Below are positions 12,570 through 25,000 of a stretch of 64,000 nt of DNA, one piece after another (within the stretch, counting starts at the first letter, position 1; every line of letters starts with the position of its first letter). Below the pieces are notes generated by a model. The model made no database searches, was not told where the DNA came from, and saw nothing but the letters and a program-made list of their open reading frames with translations. Location of the stretch: NCBI GenBank assembly GCA_027946555.1, contig JAPEVC010000035.1, positions 124,001 through 188,000 on the forward strand, in the 5' to 3' direction. The position numbers were made by a program, and so were the translations under genes. This DNA comes from Gnomoniopsis sp. IMI 355080 (taxonomy: Eukaryota > Ascomycota > Sordariomycetes > Diaporthales > Gnomoniaceae).

Positions 12570-14770
12570 ATGACGAGAATGACGACCAGACATGGTCAGC
12601 CTTTCGACCGATTTATGTTTGAGTCGGTGATGAAGCGACGCTTTTTTTACACAGAATCTTTCGAGATCTATCGAGTTTCCCGTGGGTGGAACGGTGATAA
12701 CAAGGGCCTCTACGATTACGGGCCTCCAGGCTGTGCCCTCCAAGCCAACATCGTGGAGGCATGGAGGCGGCACTTCGTCCTGGAAGAGAACATGCTCGAA
12801 CTTGACTGCAGTGTAATTACTCCGGAGCCCGTTTTGAAGACGAGTGGTAAGTCGCTTCGGGGGTTCAGAGCCCAGTTACCTAAGTACCTCTGAATACATG
12901 CTGACTCCTAATGTGTAGGTCATGTCGACAAGTTTGCGGACTGGATGTGCAAGGATGCGATCAAGGGTGAATACCTTCGGGCTGATCACTTGGTGGAAAA
13001 GGTGCTAGAGGCACGCCTTCAGGCCGATTCCAAGGGGTCGGTCAAGATCTCGGCCAAGTTGGACGAGTCGCTTAAAGCCGAGTATACCGATATCCTGGCT
13101 AAGATTGACGGATACGATGGTGAGCAGCTGGGTGATCTGATCAAGAGGTTTGACATCCGTAATCCGGATGGCAACGGTGAAGTTCTCCCACCGGTTCCTT
13201 TCAACTTGATGTAAGTCGACTTCTTGTTCTCTTGTTGTTACGTAGATTGCGGTTCCTAGACTTCTTCTTGTAGTGTCATCATTCCGCTCAAACTGGCAAC
13301 CACTTACGCCAAGTACTGAAGGTTCAAGTCGACTGTTGGTCCCAGTTCTGCCGCGCCTGTCTATCTGAGACCAGAGACTGCGCAAGGTCAGTTTCTCAAC
13401 TTCAGAAAACTTCTGGATTGCAACCAAGGAGCAATGCCTTTTGCCTCTGCGAGTGTTGGCAAGTCATACAGAAACGAAATATCACCCAGGTCAGGCCTCC
13501 TTCGGGTGAGGGAGTTTCTCATGGGCGAAATCGAGCACTTTGTCGACCCAAACAACAAAATACATGAGCGATTTTTTGAAGTTGCTGGTACTAGACTACC
13601 TCTACTCGACCAAGACACCCAGCTGGCTGGTAGCACAGTCCCAAGGACACTGACGGTCGAGGAAGCTGTGGAGGCCAAGATCATCGACAATGAGACATTA
13701 GGATACTTCCTGGCGCGGATTCACCGCTTTCTCCTCAACATCGGTATTGACGAGTCTAAGATCCGATTCAGGCAGCACATGCCGAATGAGATGGCACACT
13801 ATGCCTGCGACTGTTGGGACGCTGAGCTTCTGACCAGCTATGGCTGGATCGAGTGTGTAGGCTGTGCGGATCGGAGTGCTTACGATCTGACTGTGCACTC
13901 CAATTTCACGGGGGCAGACCTAAAGGTGAAAGAAGCCCTTCCTGGAGGACCGATCAAGAGAGAAGTATGGGAGGCCACGCTTGACAAGAAGCTAGCAGGA
14001 CCGAAATTTAAGAAAGAGATAGATGTCATTCAGAGGAGCGTCACTGCTCTCGACCAGTCAATGCTGAAGGCTCTGGCAACCAAACTCAGCGAGGAAGGCG
14101 TTGTGAAAGTCGAAACATCAGTGCCGCTAGCAGATGGTAGGAAATCAGTCACTCTGTCGAGCGATTTCTTGAGCATTCGGAAGACAACGCGGCTGGAGAC
14201 TACACGTGAATACACGCCCAACGTGATCGAGCCCTCTTTCGGCATTGGACGTATTCTATACAGTCTTCTTGAGCACGTATACTGGTACCGTCAACATGAC
14301 ACTGCAAGGGTTGTAAGTCTCGAGAAACGTATAAGGTCCTCTGGGGGTCAGGGGGTAAAAGGCAATCTAACAAGTTGTTCCAGGTTCTAGCACTGCCTAT
14401 TGCGATTGCGCCAACCAAAGTGCTCATCGCTCCGATTTCAGGTCAACCACATTTCAAGTCCGTCATACGAAAGCTAGCAGCACGCCTCCGTACCCTGGGC
14501 ATATCCAACATTATCGACTCTTCTAGCGCCTCACTCGGCAAGCGCTACGCCAGGAACGATGAGTTGGGCACACCGCTTGCTATCACCATCGATCATACGA
14601 CTTTGTTGGACGGGTCTATTACCCTGAGAGAGCGAGACAGTACCAATCAAATACGTGACTCGGAAGACGGGGTGGTGCGAGTCGTGAAGAGCATGGTCGA
14701 TGGATTAGAGACATGGGACATGGTCGCCGAGCGACTGCCCAGCTTCACCACAGGGAACCTAGAAAATTAA
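12570..14770 (+). CDS. Glycyl-tRNA synthetase (divergent copy)
   Basis: This class II synthetase charges tRNA-Gly with glycine. Four exons are 12570-12846, 12919-13210, 13322-14312 and 14384-14770, giving 648 aa with introns of 72, 111 and 71 nt. Recognisable parts are RRFFYTESFEIY near residue 24, GLYDYGPPGCALQ (46-58), LRPETAQGQFLNF, the motif 2 region (YRNEISPRSGLLRVREF), ACDCWDAE, ECVGCADRSAYDLTVH, the motif 3 region (EPSFGIGRILYSLLEH), and the anticodon-binding tail APTKVLIAPIS. It departs from the usual eukaryotic GlyRS in places. About seven extra residues replace the GG(V/A)x turn before GLYDYG, the insertion domain is shortened, and many otherwise invariant positions are substituted. 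No mitochondrial presequence is obvious. It may be a paralogue of the main cytosolic enzyme. The family call is firm; its status as a second copy is inference. Confidence 0.88.
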
Positions 14771-15301
14771 TTGGCTACTGCCCGGATGAAGAGCTTGGAG
14801 GAGATACAATATGGATTTTAAAGCTTGACTTCACAATGAATGTTTCAGTTCTCACCTACCACGGCAGAACATCAAATGAAGCTCGTCTGTGCCTACAAGG
14901 CTTATAGGCAGGTAAGGGAAACGAGATCCCAGCCGTCCAGATATGCTAGTCCACAAGGAAAAGGCGATGGAGGAACGCTTATAGTATTTGCTTGGTTGCA
15001 ATCTGTGACCACCCAACCTCCTGGGATATAATAAGCGAGACATCTTCCGCAGTGTTGCGGTATTGTTTAAAAGAGACTTGCGGCGACGTTGGGTAGATTA
15101 GGTAAAGCAGCCGCAATCCCTCAAGATGCCATCCCTGTCACCGCCTTGATTGGCGCTAAATAATTTCTGGCAGAATTTCAACGTCCCCCAAGAAATTTTC
15201 GGCGCTCCTGGCATTTGCGACTCGAGCCCGCGAGGACGACCGCCCCCATTCCTTGTCCCCCCAATTGTCGCACATTACCTTCCAGCGGTCAATCAGCAAC
15301 A
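14771..15301. promoter_or_regulatory. Promoter region of DBP3
   Basis: This is about 530 bp between the GlyRS stop and the DBP3 start. It contains AGAAATTTTCGG near 15190, similar to the A/T-rich RRPE element of ribosome-biogenesis promoters, followed by a C-rich leader. The match is short, so the regulatory reading is tentative. Confidence 0.35.
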
Positions 15302-17351
15302 ATGTCCAGCGGCAAGAAGCACAGCCGCGATGGCGAGGCTGAAGAGGTCTCGCTCAAGAAGAGCAAGAAGGTCAAGACCAACGTCGAGACTGACGACGCC
15401 GCCGCCGCAACCACCGAGGATGCGCCTGTGAAGTCCAAGAAGGAGAAGAAGGAGAAGAAGGATAAGGAGGGCAAGAAAGATAAGAAAGACAAGAAGGACA
15501 AGAAGGAAAAGAAGGAGAAGAAGCGCAAGGAGAAAGAAGCGGCTGATGAGGTTGGCGACGATGCTGAAGCTGACGAGATGGACGTGGACGTCCCAGCAGA
15601 TGCGCCTGTCGACGAGGAGTCTGCGCCCAAGAAGGAGAAGAAGGACAAGAAAGACAAGAAGTCCAAAGACAAGAAAGACAAGAAGAGCAAAAAGTCAAAG
15701 ACCGAGGATGCCGCCTCACCCGCCGAGCCCACGCCGGCAGCCTCCTCAACCTCAACCCCATCCAATCCTCTCTCCACCGGCAGCTACCAACAAACCGCCG
15801 CCCTGACCGCAGTCCCTCAATCCGACATCGACACCTTCCTCACCACAAACCACATCACCATCACACCCCCCGCCACAGCCGCCCAACGGCCCATCCTCAA
15901 ATTCACCCACCTGCCCTCGACTCCGCTCCTCGGCAAGTCCCCCTTCGGCACCTTCACCAACCCCACCCCGATCCAAGCCGCCTCCTGGCCCTTCTCCCTC
16001 GCCGGCCGCGACGTCATCGGCATCGCCGAGACCGGCTCAGGAAAAACCTACGCCTTCTCCCTCCCCTGCATCGAGGCTCTCGCCGCACTGCCCCCCAAGG
16101 CGCCCAGCCGCGACGGCACCGCCCGCGCGCGCGCCGTTATCGTCTCCCCAACCCGCGAGCTCGCCATGCAGACCCACAGCGCCATCGCGACCCTCGCCCA
16201 GCTCGTCGGTCTGTCCGCGGTGTGCATCTACGGTGGTGCGTCCAAGGACGAGCAGCGCGCATTGCTGCGGCGCAACGGCGGCGCGGACATTGTCGTCGCC
16301 ACGCCCGGTCGGCTGAAGGATTTCCTGCAGGAGGGCTGCGTCAGCTTGGATCAGGCTGTGTTCTGCGTCCTGGACGAGGCCGATCGTATGCTGGACAAGG
16401 GCTTCGAGGAGGACATCAAGCTGATCATTGGCGGGTGCGCGCCCAAGGAGAAACGCCAGACGCTCATGTTCACCGCGACGTGGCCGAGCGAGGTGCGCGG
16501 ACTGGCCGAGGGATTCATGAAAGACCCCGTCAAGGTGATCATCTCCAAGGATCGCGCGGCAGGCGACACGGGCGCGGTCGAGCTGCAAGCCAACAGCCGG
16601 ATTGCGCAGACGGTCGAGGTAGTGGACCCGCGCGGCAAGGAGAGGCGGCTGCTCGAGATCCTCAAGGAGGCGCAGCGTGGGGCCGCGCGGAATGATCGCA
16701 TCCTGGTGTTTTGCTTGTACAAAAAGGAGACGGTGCGGGTGGAGCAGTTCCTGACGCAGCGCGGCGTGCAGGTGGGCGCGATCCATGGCGACTTGAGGCA
16801 GGAGCAGCGCACGCGCAGTTTGGAGGCTTTCAAGGATGGGAGTGTGAGTGTCTTGTTGGCGACGGATGTGGCTGCTCGTGGACTGGATATCCCAGAGGTG
16901 AAGTTGGTGGTGAATCTGACGGTATGTGACTGTGCAAGTTGATGTCTTGTTTTACGAAAATTCGCGGATGGATGTATGACTGATATGATGTTGCAGTTCC
17001 CTCTTACTATCGAGGACTACGTCCACCGTATCGGCCGGACAGGGCGTGCGGGCAAGGAGGGCAAGGCGATCACGCTGTTCACGGAGCACGACAAGGCTCA
17101 CTCTGGAACGTGAGTGTTTTCTCTGTTTTTGTCGCCACTACCGCCACTCTCTAATCTGCCTTCTTCATTGTCCCAAAAGCTGACTTTTTCATGACAGCTT
17201 GATCAATGTCCTCAAGCAATCCCACCAGCCCGTCCCCGAGGAGCTCATGAAGTTTGGCACGACTGTCAAGAAGAAGCAGCACGATGCCTATGGCGCCTTT
17301 TTCAAGGACGTTGACATGAGCAAGAAGGCGTCCAAGATCACATTTGACTAG
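15302..17351 (+). CDS. DBP3: ATP-dependent RNA helicase DBP3
   Basis: This nucleolar DEAD-box helicase is required for early pre-rRNA processing of the 60S pathway. Exons are 15302-16921, 16997-17109 and 17198-17351, giving 628 aa with introns of 75 and 88 nt. Residues 44-133 are extremely lysine-rich with acidic patches, typical of the DBP3 N-terminus. The helicase core shows the Q motif (NPTPIQ), AETGSGKT (242-249), SPTRELAMQ, TPGRL, DEAD (358-361) and TATWP (391-395). The second RecA domain has HGDLRQEQR, ARGLDIPEV and HRIGRTGRAG. TATWP in place of SAT is characteristic of the DBP3 branch. The tail KKKQHDAYGAFF also matches. Splices fall within VNLT/FPLT and SGT/LINVL, both conserved. The start at 15302 omits 29 non-conserved upstream codons. 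It is convergent with RFT1, 210 bp away. Confidence 0.95.
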
Positions 17352-17561
17352 GACTGAGCTTGCGAGATCGTATGCGTATGTTGGGGTTTTTTTCAAAAGC
17401 GTATTTTGCTGGGGCAATAGATCAAATTGGCCGCCAGCCACTGTGGCTTTTCATTCAAAGGTTTCCTTCGATGGAAGGCAAGTGGGCTAGACTATGTGGC
17501 GCAAAGTGTCAGGTTTGCCGTGCGAATGCTATTAGAGGAGTTGATTCACTTCCTATACGAC

Positions 17562-19538
17562 TCATCCCCGACCGGTGACGGTTCGGTAACAGTCGATGAG
17601 GAATCGGCGCTCCACGAAAGCCCTAGAAAGAAGAGATATTAGCAACGCGTAATTACTTTCAGTAGAGGCAAGAGTAGACAAACAGAACAGCAAAAGAATG
17701 CAAATCTAAGAAGAACAAGGAAAATATACTCACAGCACCGCCACGAACGGCACCCCAACCCCCGCGACCTTGCCCAACTCCCAGAGCACATCCCTCACAG
17801 CCACCACTCCCTCGCTCACCACCACGCTCCGCACAACCTGCGCCGCCACCGCCGCCGCCGCCACGGCGCCCGGGCCAGGCAATGCACCACGCACATCCCA
17901 CTGCCCTCCTGCTCCTCCTCCTTCTTGTTGCCTGTCAGCAAACCACCTCTTACTAAACACCACCGCCCACACGATCCGCAAGCCCATATTGACCCCATTC
18001 GCAACCACAATCCCCGGCGCGCCCATACTCCACACGCCGCCCAGCGTGACCCACGCACAGCCCGCAAAGGCGGCAAAGAACCCGGCCATCCATGCGCTTT
18101 GCGCCACCACGTCGCGCTCTACCGCGACGGACGCGACAAAGGCCTCGAGAAGGCCGTTGAGCGCGAGGAGTGGGATGTAGTAGATGTAGGCGGCGAGGGC
18201 GATGCCTGCGCCTGCGGCGGTCCAGTGCGGACCGGCGACGAGGGTGAGGAGGAGAGGTGCGGCGGGGGGTCCGAGGGCTAGTAGGGGAAGGGTGAGGAGG
18301 GTGTAGATACGTAACAGGCGTGTGAGGGTGGCTGAGGCGGTGATGAGGGCTGCTGGGCTGGGCTGGTTTGTGGTGGTCTCCTTGTCGTTTGTCTTCTCGG
18401 TGGTGGCGGTGGCGTCGTTGTTGTTGTTGCTGATGCTGCTGGTTTTGGCTGTCTCTTCTTCCCCGGCCACAACATCGCCCGCAGACAGCAAACGGCTAAA
18501 GTAATTTCGACTACTCTCCTCCACCGGCTGAAAGACCAGCCTCGCAGCCAGACTGCCATAATTATTCGCCAGCGCATACACCCCCTGCACATCCACGCCA
18601 ACCAACACCCCCATCAACAGACTATCTCCTTGCGTCAGAAAATACTTGACCAGCCCCTGTCCCCACATCGTCGCCGCCAATTTCAACGTCGGCGCATAAA
18701 ACCATCCCAACACATACCCCTTCCCAATCCGCCGCGGCAGCACGACCGCCACCGATCCCGCCGCATACACATAGACCCCCAACAACACGACCCCAAACGC
18801 CGTCTGCCCCAGCGCAAACGGCAGCGCACCCAGCTGCTGCTCCTGCTGCACGCCACTATCCCCAGCGGACCGCTGCTGACGACGGGCCTCCCACACCACG
18901 GCAGCGAGCGTGACGGCACATTTGGCCAGCGTGGCAAGGCCCTCGGCTCGTGCACGGGCGGCGAACTGGAGGCGCGACTGCGTGAGGACAAAGGCCGGCT
19001 CGGAGAGGAGCTCCAGGAGCGCGGCGAGGGCGTAGATGTTCAGTGAGGTGCGGAGGTGTGGTGTGGTGGCGAGGGTGGTCGGGGCGAGGTTGCGTGTGTA
19101 GGCGGTGCCGAGGAGGAGGGCGATGGGCGCGCCTAGGAGGGGGGCTAGGTAGCCTAGGTTGATGATGGCTTGGGTCGCCGCTGCTGTTGCGGCGTTGCTG
19201 GTGGTGGCGGAGTTTTTGTCCGCCTTGTCCTTTCCATCATCTTTCTTGCTCACTTGTGCGTCGTCCGTCTTCTTCCTGCTGCCATTTGCGTCCTTGTTGT
19301 TTTTGTCATCGTCGTGACCATCGTCACCCACAGCCCCTTGCCGCTGAATCGCCACACGTAAACTCTCGCGGGCAAAAAATAGCACGCTTAGATAGTACAC
19401 CTCCAAGTGCGTCGCGACACCCAGTAGCTGGGCGGTCAGGAAGCGTAGAAGCAGCTGATTGGCTATGAAGGTGATGGCGCGCGAGAGGAACTGCAGGGCG
19501 ATGAGGAGGGACGTGCCTTGTAGTACGGAGGCAGCCAT
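17562..19538 (-). CDS. RFT1: RFT1, Man5GlcNAc2-PP-dolichol translocation protein
   Basis: This ER multi-pass protein is needed for the lumenal appearance of the lipid-linked oligosaccharide in N-glycosylation; whether it is itself the flippase is debated. Exons (transcript order) are 19538-17734 and 17622-17562, with a 111-nt intron, giving 621 aa. Diagnostic segments are FLSRAITFIANQLLLRFL near residue 18, YYLSVLFFARESLRVAIQRQ, FLTQGDSLLMGVLVG, and QGVYALANNYGSL before VFQPVEESSRNYF. Two low-complexity loops enriched in Asp, Lys, Asn, Ser and Thr (about residues 73-115, and a second just after the ESSRNYF segment) are unusually long. An unspliced reading stops at 17730. I prefer the spliced end because a GTGAGT donor and TTTCTAG acceptor add an amphipathic tail (FVERRFLIDCYRTV) of the kind seen in fungal RFT1. 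The start at 19538 gives MAASVLQGTSLL; upstream in-frame sequence is low-complexity. Confidence 0.92.
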
Positions 19539-20365
19539 TATTATGATGATGCAGAAGGGGCGGATGGAGGAGAGGAGGAAGAGTGGGGGATCTGAGGGGA
19601 TGTTATTGGCATGGCTCGGTGGCAAGTGTTTTGTGGTGTTGATGTAAGAGGGATAAAAGAGGAAGAGGGTTGAATTGTGAGAGTGAGTGAGTGCGAGATG
19701 AATGAGGTGTTGTTGTTTAGAGAAATGATTGGATATGTGGCTTGATGTGTGGCGGTGCACCCGTGAACAAGGCTGCCAACGCCCCCTCCCCCCTTTTTCT
19801 AACTCTTCCCAATGAAAACACATAGCGAGACCGAGCATCAAGAAGACGATCCTCATGTGTCAACATTCCACAGCAGTGTTTCATCTCACAACAGTCAAGC
19901 ACATATATACACCCAATGCTCCCCGTGGTGAGAAATGGTTTGATGGTTAATGAAATTATTGGTATATGTTGTACAAAGCGACGCTGGCAGTGCAAATTTC
20001 AATGCATAAAAGCATCCTTTCTCTCGGCTGTGAACTTCTTCGAAGAAGCCAGCATACACATTATGCCATCCACACATTTCCATCCCCAAAGCTACTATAA
20101 ACTAACATCAAATCCCATGTTATGATCTGGGATGGAGCAAATGCTTTGTGCCATGCTGCGCTATGCTGATGCCCTGTATTGATGCACTTAGTAACGAATC
20201 AATGCCACCCCGAGGCTTCGATTTCCCCAACCAAGAAACCGCCCACACCAAAAGAAGAGCAATCGCCTCTTACTTTTTTCGGGGTGACAACTTCATGTTC
20301 AACCAAATCAACGCCGACGCCAATCCCATGCAATTTCACTCACGCAACCACTTGCCAATTCCACG
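19539..20365. other. RFT1 promoter and 3' flank of the acyltransferase
   Basis: This is an 827-bp gap. The part adjoining 19538 is the minus-strand promoter and leader of RFT1. The rest lies beyond the stop codon of the acyltransferase gene. Only short ORFs without family features are present. Confidence 0.5.
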
Positions 20366-22064
20366 TCATGAGCGCGCGGGTGCAGGTGCAGACACAGGCA
20401 GCAGTGGCTCAGACTTCTCCCTTCCATCGTCCTCCTTGACAGCTCCGACCAGCTTCTCCGTCACACGCGCGCACCACGCATCCACGTATGTCGTCCACAG
20501 CCAAGCGGCACCGTACACGAGGAACCAGTAGATGGGCAGGACCATGAACAGCCTGCCAGCACCAGGGAACTCGAGGCGGGGTCGCTCGGGGGTCCACCAC
20601 TCGCCGGATTCGGGGTCCTGGACGTCAGCGGGCTGCTCGGGCAGGGTCAGGCCGTAGACCATCCAGCAGAGAACGGAACGCAGAATCTGGTTGTGCAGCA
20701 AGTAGACGGCAAAGGACATGCGGCCGAGCCAGATGAAGGGCTTCGAGGCGAGAACGGTGCGGGCGGCGTCGGAGAAGTGCAGACCCATGACGATCAGCAT
20801 CAGGCCAATGCCCGAGGAGAAGCGAGGGAAATCCGGAGCGCGGGGAAGGATGGCTTGCAGGAAGTTGTACAGACCCTGCGACCAGGGCTGCCAGTCGGCG
20901 TGGTCATCGGGGAGGGAAGCGACGAAGAAACCGGCGATGAGGAAAAAGATGGAACCGAGCATGCGCAGATACTTGACGTGCGACTTGGAGGGCGAGAGGA
21001 AGGCGACAACGGGGCCGGTAGTCTCGTCCATGGACAGGTTCTGCAGGTCGGCCATGAAAGCGCCAAAGAAGAATTGCATGCCGAAGAAAGGGTCGTTTGC
21101 GCACCAGCGGTACATGGTCATGATCAGGGCAATCAGCATGCGGTATCGCTGTTGGACGTGGGCAGTGGCCAACAGGTAGCAGTACACCCAGAAAGCGCCC
21201 TTCAGGATGGGCAGCATGGTCCACAGCTCGGCACCGTAGACACTCTCGCCAGTGGTCCAGACGCGCACTTCATCGCGGATCAGGGTCTGCAGGGCGTGGA
21301 ACCAGTCGGGGTCGTAGGGCGGGCTGGTGACGTCGAGGCCATAGCCAGTGCTGTTCTGTGCGATGGTGAAGGCACCGAGCTGGGTGGCGAGGGCACTCAG
21401 AGCCAGGACGATGGCGACGGGGAGAACAAGACGGGGCACACGGCGAACGGCAGATTTGCTAATGGCGGCGAAGGCCTTGTCTTGGCTGCCGGACTGGAAG
21501 CATTTAATGGGCTTTAAGCAGCAGACATAGCCGGTAACAAAGGAGAAGATGGCGACACCAATGCGGCCCTGGAAAAAGACGCGGATGAATGGGTGCTCGA
21601 GAAAGACAGGGTCCTCTCCGGGGTTCGGTGCCGGCCACATGATGTAGGGGAAGAATGCGATGGTGACATGTTTTATGACGACGAGCGATGAGGCGATGCC
21701 ACGGAGGCCCTGAGGAAGTTCACCAGGTTAGCACAACAACCGGATGGGAGATGGTCGACTGGTAGCAGGAGCGGGTAGCCAGTCATTGAGCTGGGGGTAT
21801 TGAGTATGATCGAGGTGATAGTGATGGTGCTGGTGAGTAGACACGAAGCATGCTTGGCCAGTGCCATCCGATGCTGTATTGGTGTTCAAGTTGAATGTTC
21901 CAAGTGGAGCCCAGCTCGGGCAAGGAAGAGTATTCGAGCTTGAGCACAGACAACGTCATGTGAAGCTTGAGATCATGTGTCACAAGAGAGGGAAGTTGAA
22001 GAGAGCTTGGTTTCCCAAAACTTACATCGACCCATTTCACGTTTCCTTCTTTCCCTATGGCCAT
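20366..22064 (-). CDS. Acyltransferase 3 family membrane protein
   Basis: This is a membrane-embedded O-acyltransferase-like protein (Acyltransferase_3 family) of unknown acceptor. Two exons (transcript order) are 22064-22026 and 21709-20366, giving 460 aa. The first exon codes only 13 residues (MAIGKEGNVKWVD). The 316-nt intron ends at CTCAG, and joining gives WVDGLRGIASSLVV, the family's N-terminal DGLRG motif. Without that exon the frame would start at an internal Met (21640) and lose the motif. Further features are a helix then GRIGVAIFSFVTGY near residue 67, multiple hydrophobic segments, and WLGRMSFAVYLLHNQILR near residue 345, a typical C-terminal family signature. Fungal relatives occur both in secondary-metabolite loci and alone. 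Nothing biosynthetic lies nearby, so no pathway is inferred. Confidence 0.85.
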
Positions 22065-25000
22065 GGTGGGCGAAAGGACGATTCGTTGTTGTTGAAGGGA
22101 GGGAGGGTGCGCAACAACGGACGTGATATGGCGAGGTGGTCAACTAAGTGGAGCCGTGGGGAAAGGCAATCATGAAAGGAGTGACGGCAGTAATGGTATA
22201 AAGTGTTGATTGCGTCTTGTAAAAAGGTCCCGGTCCACGTGTGATGGGTGACACAAGAAAGAGAATTCGGTCCGAACAAGAAAGGCGCCTCGTACCCAAG
22301 TGGGCGTTGAGGGAAAGTCGATGTCGATGTTGATGTCGATGTCGAATATATGGGGTTGTCAAGGAACCAAATCAATGGCTAAGCGACAACACAACAAAAG
22401 TCTTTCATACACACACAAGAGAAAAGAGGAATTAATCAGGATTGGGACTGGCACGATCGAACGGCAGTCTATACGGGGAAAAAAAAAAAGAAAAAGGACT
22501 GGTGAAGGCCCAAGAGGAGCGAGTAAGGTAGGATGGGATACTAAAGTATGAGGCTGAATGGGGTGCAGGTCTAAGTAGATAAGGTGTGATCTCGGTCTGT
22601 TCCAAGGTGGGTGGGTCCTGCTCCGGGTCCCTGGTCGTTGGTTTTGATCCTGGTTCTCCTTAATCCTAGCAGGCGCATGTGCTGGGAAGAGGGTGGTGTG
22701 GAGCCAAGCCCTGTTGCTGCTGCTGCACCCCGGCACTGTTCTGTAGGTACTCTGGTAGGGTTACCTAGGCACTGTCAGACTGTCCCGACTGGCTGGCCCT
22801 GCCCTACCTACTCTCAACGACAAGGTAAGCTCGACGGCGCGCGCCAGGCAAATAGGAATTAGGAGGAATGCAACTCGCACAACACCGAGGGTTGAGATGA
22901 GGTGATGTTCCTTTTGAAACCCTTGCCCCCCGGTGGTAATATTAATTTTGGCGTATCGTAGGAAGACGGGTGTGCAGTACGGAGATATTTCTGTCTTTTA
23001 GGCTGGCATGGTCCGTACGAGGCACATGCCCCAAATGCGCCAAGACCCAAGGACCCCCTTTTTCCCAGTTTCTCTTCTGCGAGGGGAGGCGACAGTACAG
23101 TGGGGGGCTTCGCGTAAGGTAATGGCTTTTGTGGCGGTGGTGCAGGTCCGCATGATCTATGACCTCTTTTGGCTCCTCAATTCCTTTCCACTGTGTGGTA
23201 TATCAAATGGAGAGAGAGAGCGAGGAATGACGAGCCCCCGGGAGGCTGATCACCAGCACATCTGCGGGGTGGCAGGATGAGAAGGACTGGTCTGGTGTTC
23301 TTGATCAAGCAGAGCAAAGAGGGAACAACACACCACGACAGACGCGGAGGTCATGTTGAGAGAGGACGAGTGAGAGTGGTCAGCGGCGGGGAGGCCGAGG
23401 GTCGAATAAGAAGTGAGTGCCAAGTGTGGCTAGTAACCTTAGTTTGCGGGTGCTGCAAGAGGAAACAAGTGTCTGTCTAGTGTTGGTCAAGCAAACTGTC
23501 AACCCTATTCCCCAATGGTATCTACCGTGTATCTACTAATCCTGATAGTTCAGGTGCCAGGCTGATATGATGACATGGACCCCTGAGTTGATTGTTGATG
23601 CCAGTCGCTATTTTATTAGAGCAGAGTACATAGTATGCCGTCCTAGGACGGGGACTGGAGATCGCTCGGATCTGTACCGGCTGAACTGATTAGAACGGTA
23701 GCAGACTAGCAGACTACCATGGTAGTTGGCTAGGTAATAACAGTAGCAGGGTGCATTACCAGTGGAGTACGGATGTACACCTGCGTACTGCGTCGTGAGG
23801 AGTGCTATAGCGTACCATATCAGAAACATTTTGGTGCATAGAGAGGACCACAGGATGACGATGACTGGGGCCACTTGCTGCCCGCTTCGAAAGTTGGCCT
23901 TGGCCGGAATCACACAAAGTACTATTCTCTGGGTGGCATCTGAGTTAGGTAAAAAATCCCCACTGTGTTGGAAGGAAGACCAAAGACGGAAATTCAATCA
24001 GCCGGTGTTGAGCTGACCTCCCAAGTGGGTAGGCCCTGTAGGGTACAATACCTTGACAGTATCATATTAGCAGATCATCATCAGGTGCCTGTGTAGGTAA
24101 ACACACCCAAATAAAACGACAAGAGTTACACGCCCATCACACTGCACTATCTGCTGTCAGATCTGCGGCACCGGATGATAGGCTGATGGTCTGGGCACAT
24201 CTTGGGGCATTTCTCAAATCTCCTTTTTTTGGAGTTAGAAACAGAGTCCGCGGACTCTGGTTTATCCTTTTCGCTTCGCACTGTCTGTCATTACTCCGAC
24301 CCACCACGGGACATACACGTCTCGCCTCTATCTCTGCTTTTGAAATTCCATCCGATATCTCCTTTAATTTATTTGAGGGATCAAAGCTGCATGCAAAAAC
24401 TGCTAATGAGCTGCCTTATTTGCGGCTTGCCTAAGTAGGGAGGGGGGTGGAGGACCTAAAGTGGGCAGGCGGGCTTGACACCTACATATACCTACTAACC
24501 ACCTTGCCCCTTCCCGGAAGGACTGCTAGCGTGATCAGTTTGGCGGAAAGGCCAAAAAAAAAAAGAAAGAGCATTAGGGCCAGCCCCACTGAACCCGGAG
24601 GGCGTTCTCAGGGGACCCAGGGGGAAACGCTCGCGAGGGACCCACTAACAGCATTGCCATTGGGCTGTCGTCATAGACCCCATGCAAAGACGTGAACTGA
24701 ACCCCCCCCCCCTTCTACTTCTTCATCTTCTCTCAAGGTTCTTTCCGTACTTTGCCTCCTGCCTTTCCTGTCAGCTAGCTTTAGCGTGGCGGCCGCGGGT
24801 AGTAGCAGTAAATTAAATGACCCAGCGACCTGGCGCCAAAGCTTGTCCACAAATGAACAAAATGACCAACATGCTGCAACTGCCTGCACGCTGACACAAG
24901 CTAACACAAAAGCGCGTATGCGGGAGAGAGAAAGAAGAGACTTGCCAAGGGAGGTTTGGGGTTCGTGCAAACGGTCATGACGGTTTTCTCCTCTACCCCA

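Noticed and set aside
16037..16786. 249-codon minus-strand ORF
   Set aside because: Antisense to the DBP3 helicase core.
20693..21517. 274-codon plus-strand ORF
   Set aside because: Antisense to the acyltransferase exon; low-complexity Gly/Glu/His translation.
20366..22064. Secondary-metabolite cluster around the acyltransferase
   Set aside because: No polyketide synthase, NRPS, terpene cyclase or tailoring oxidase is present within the window.
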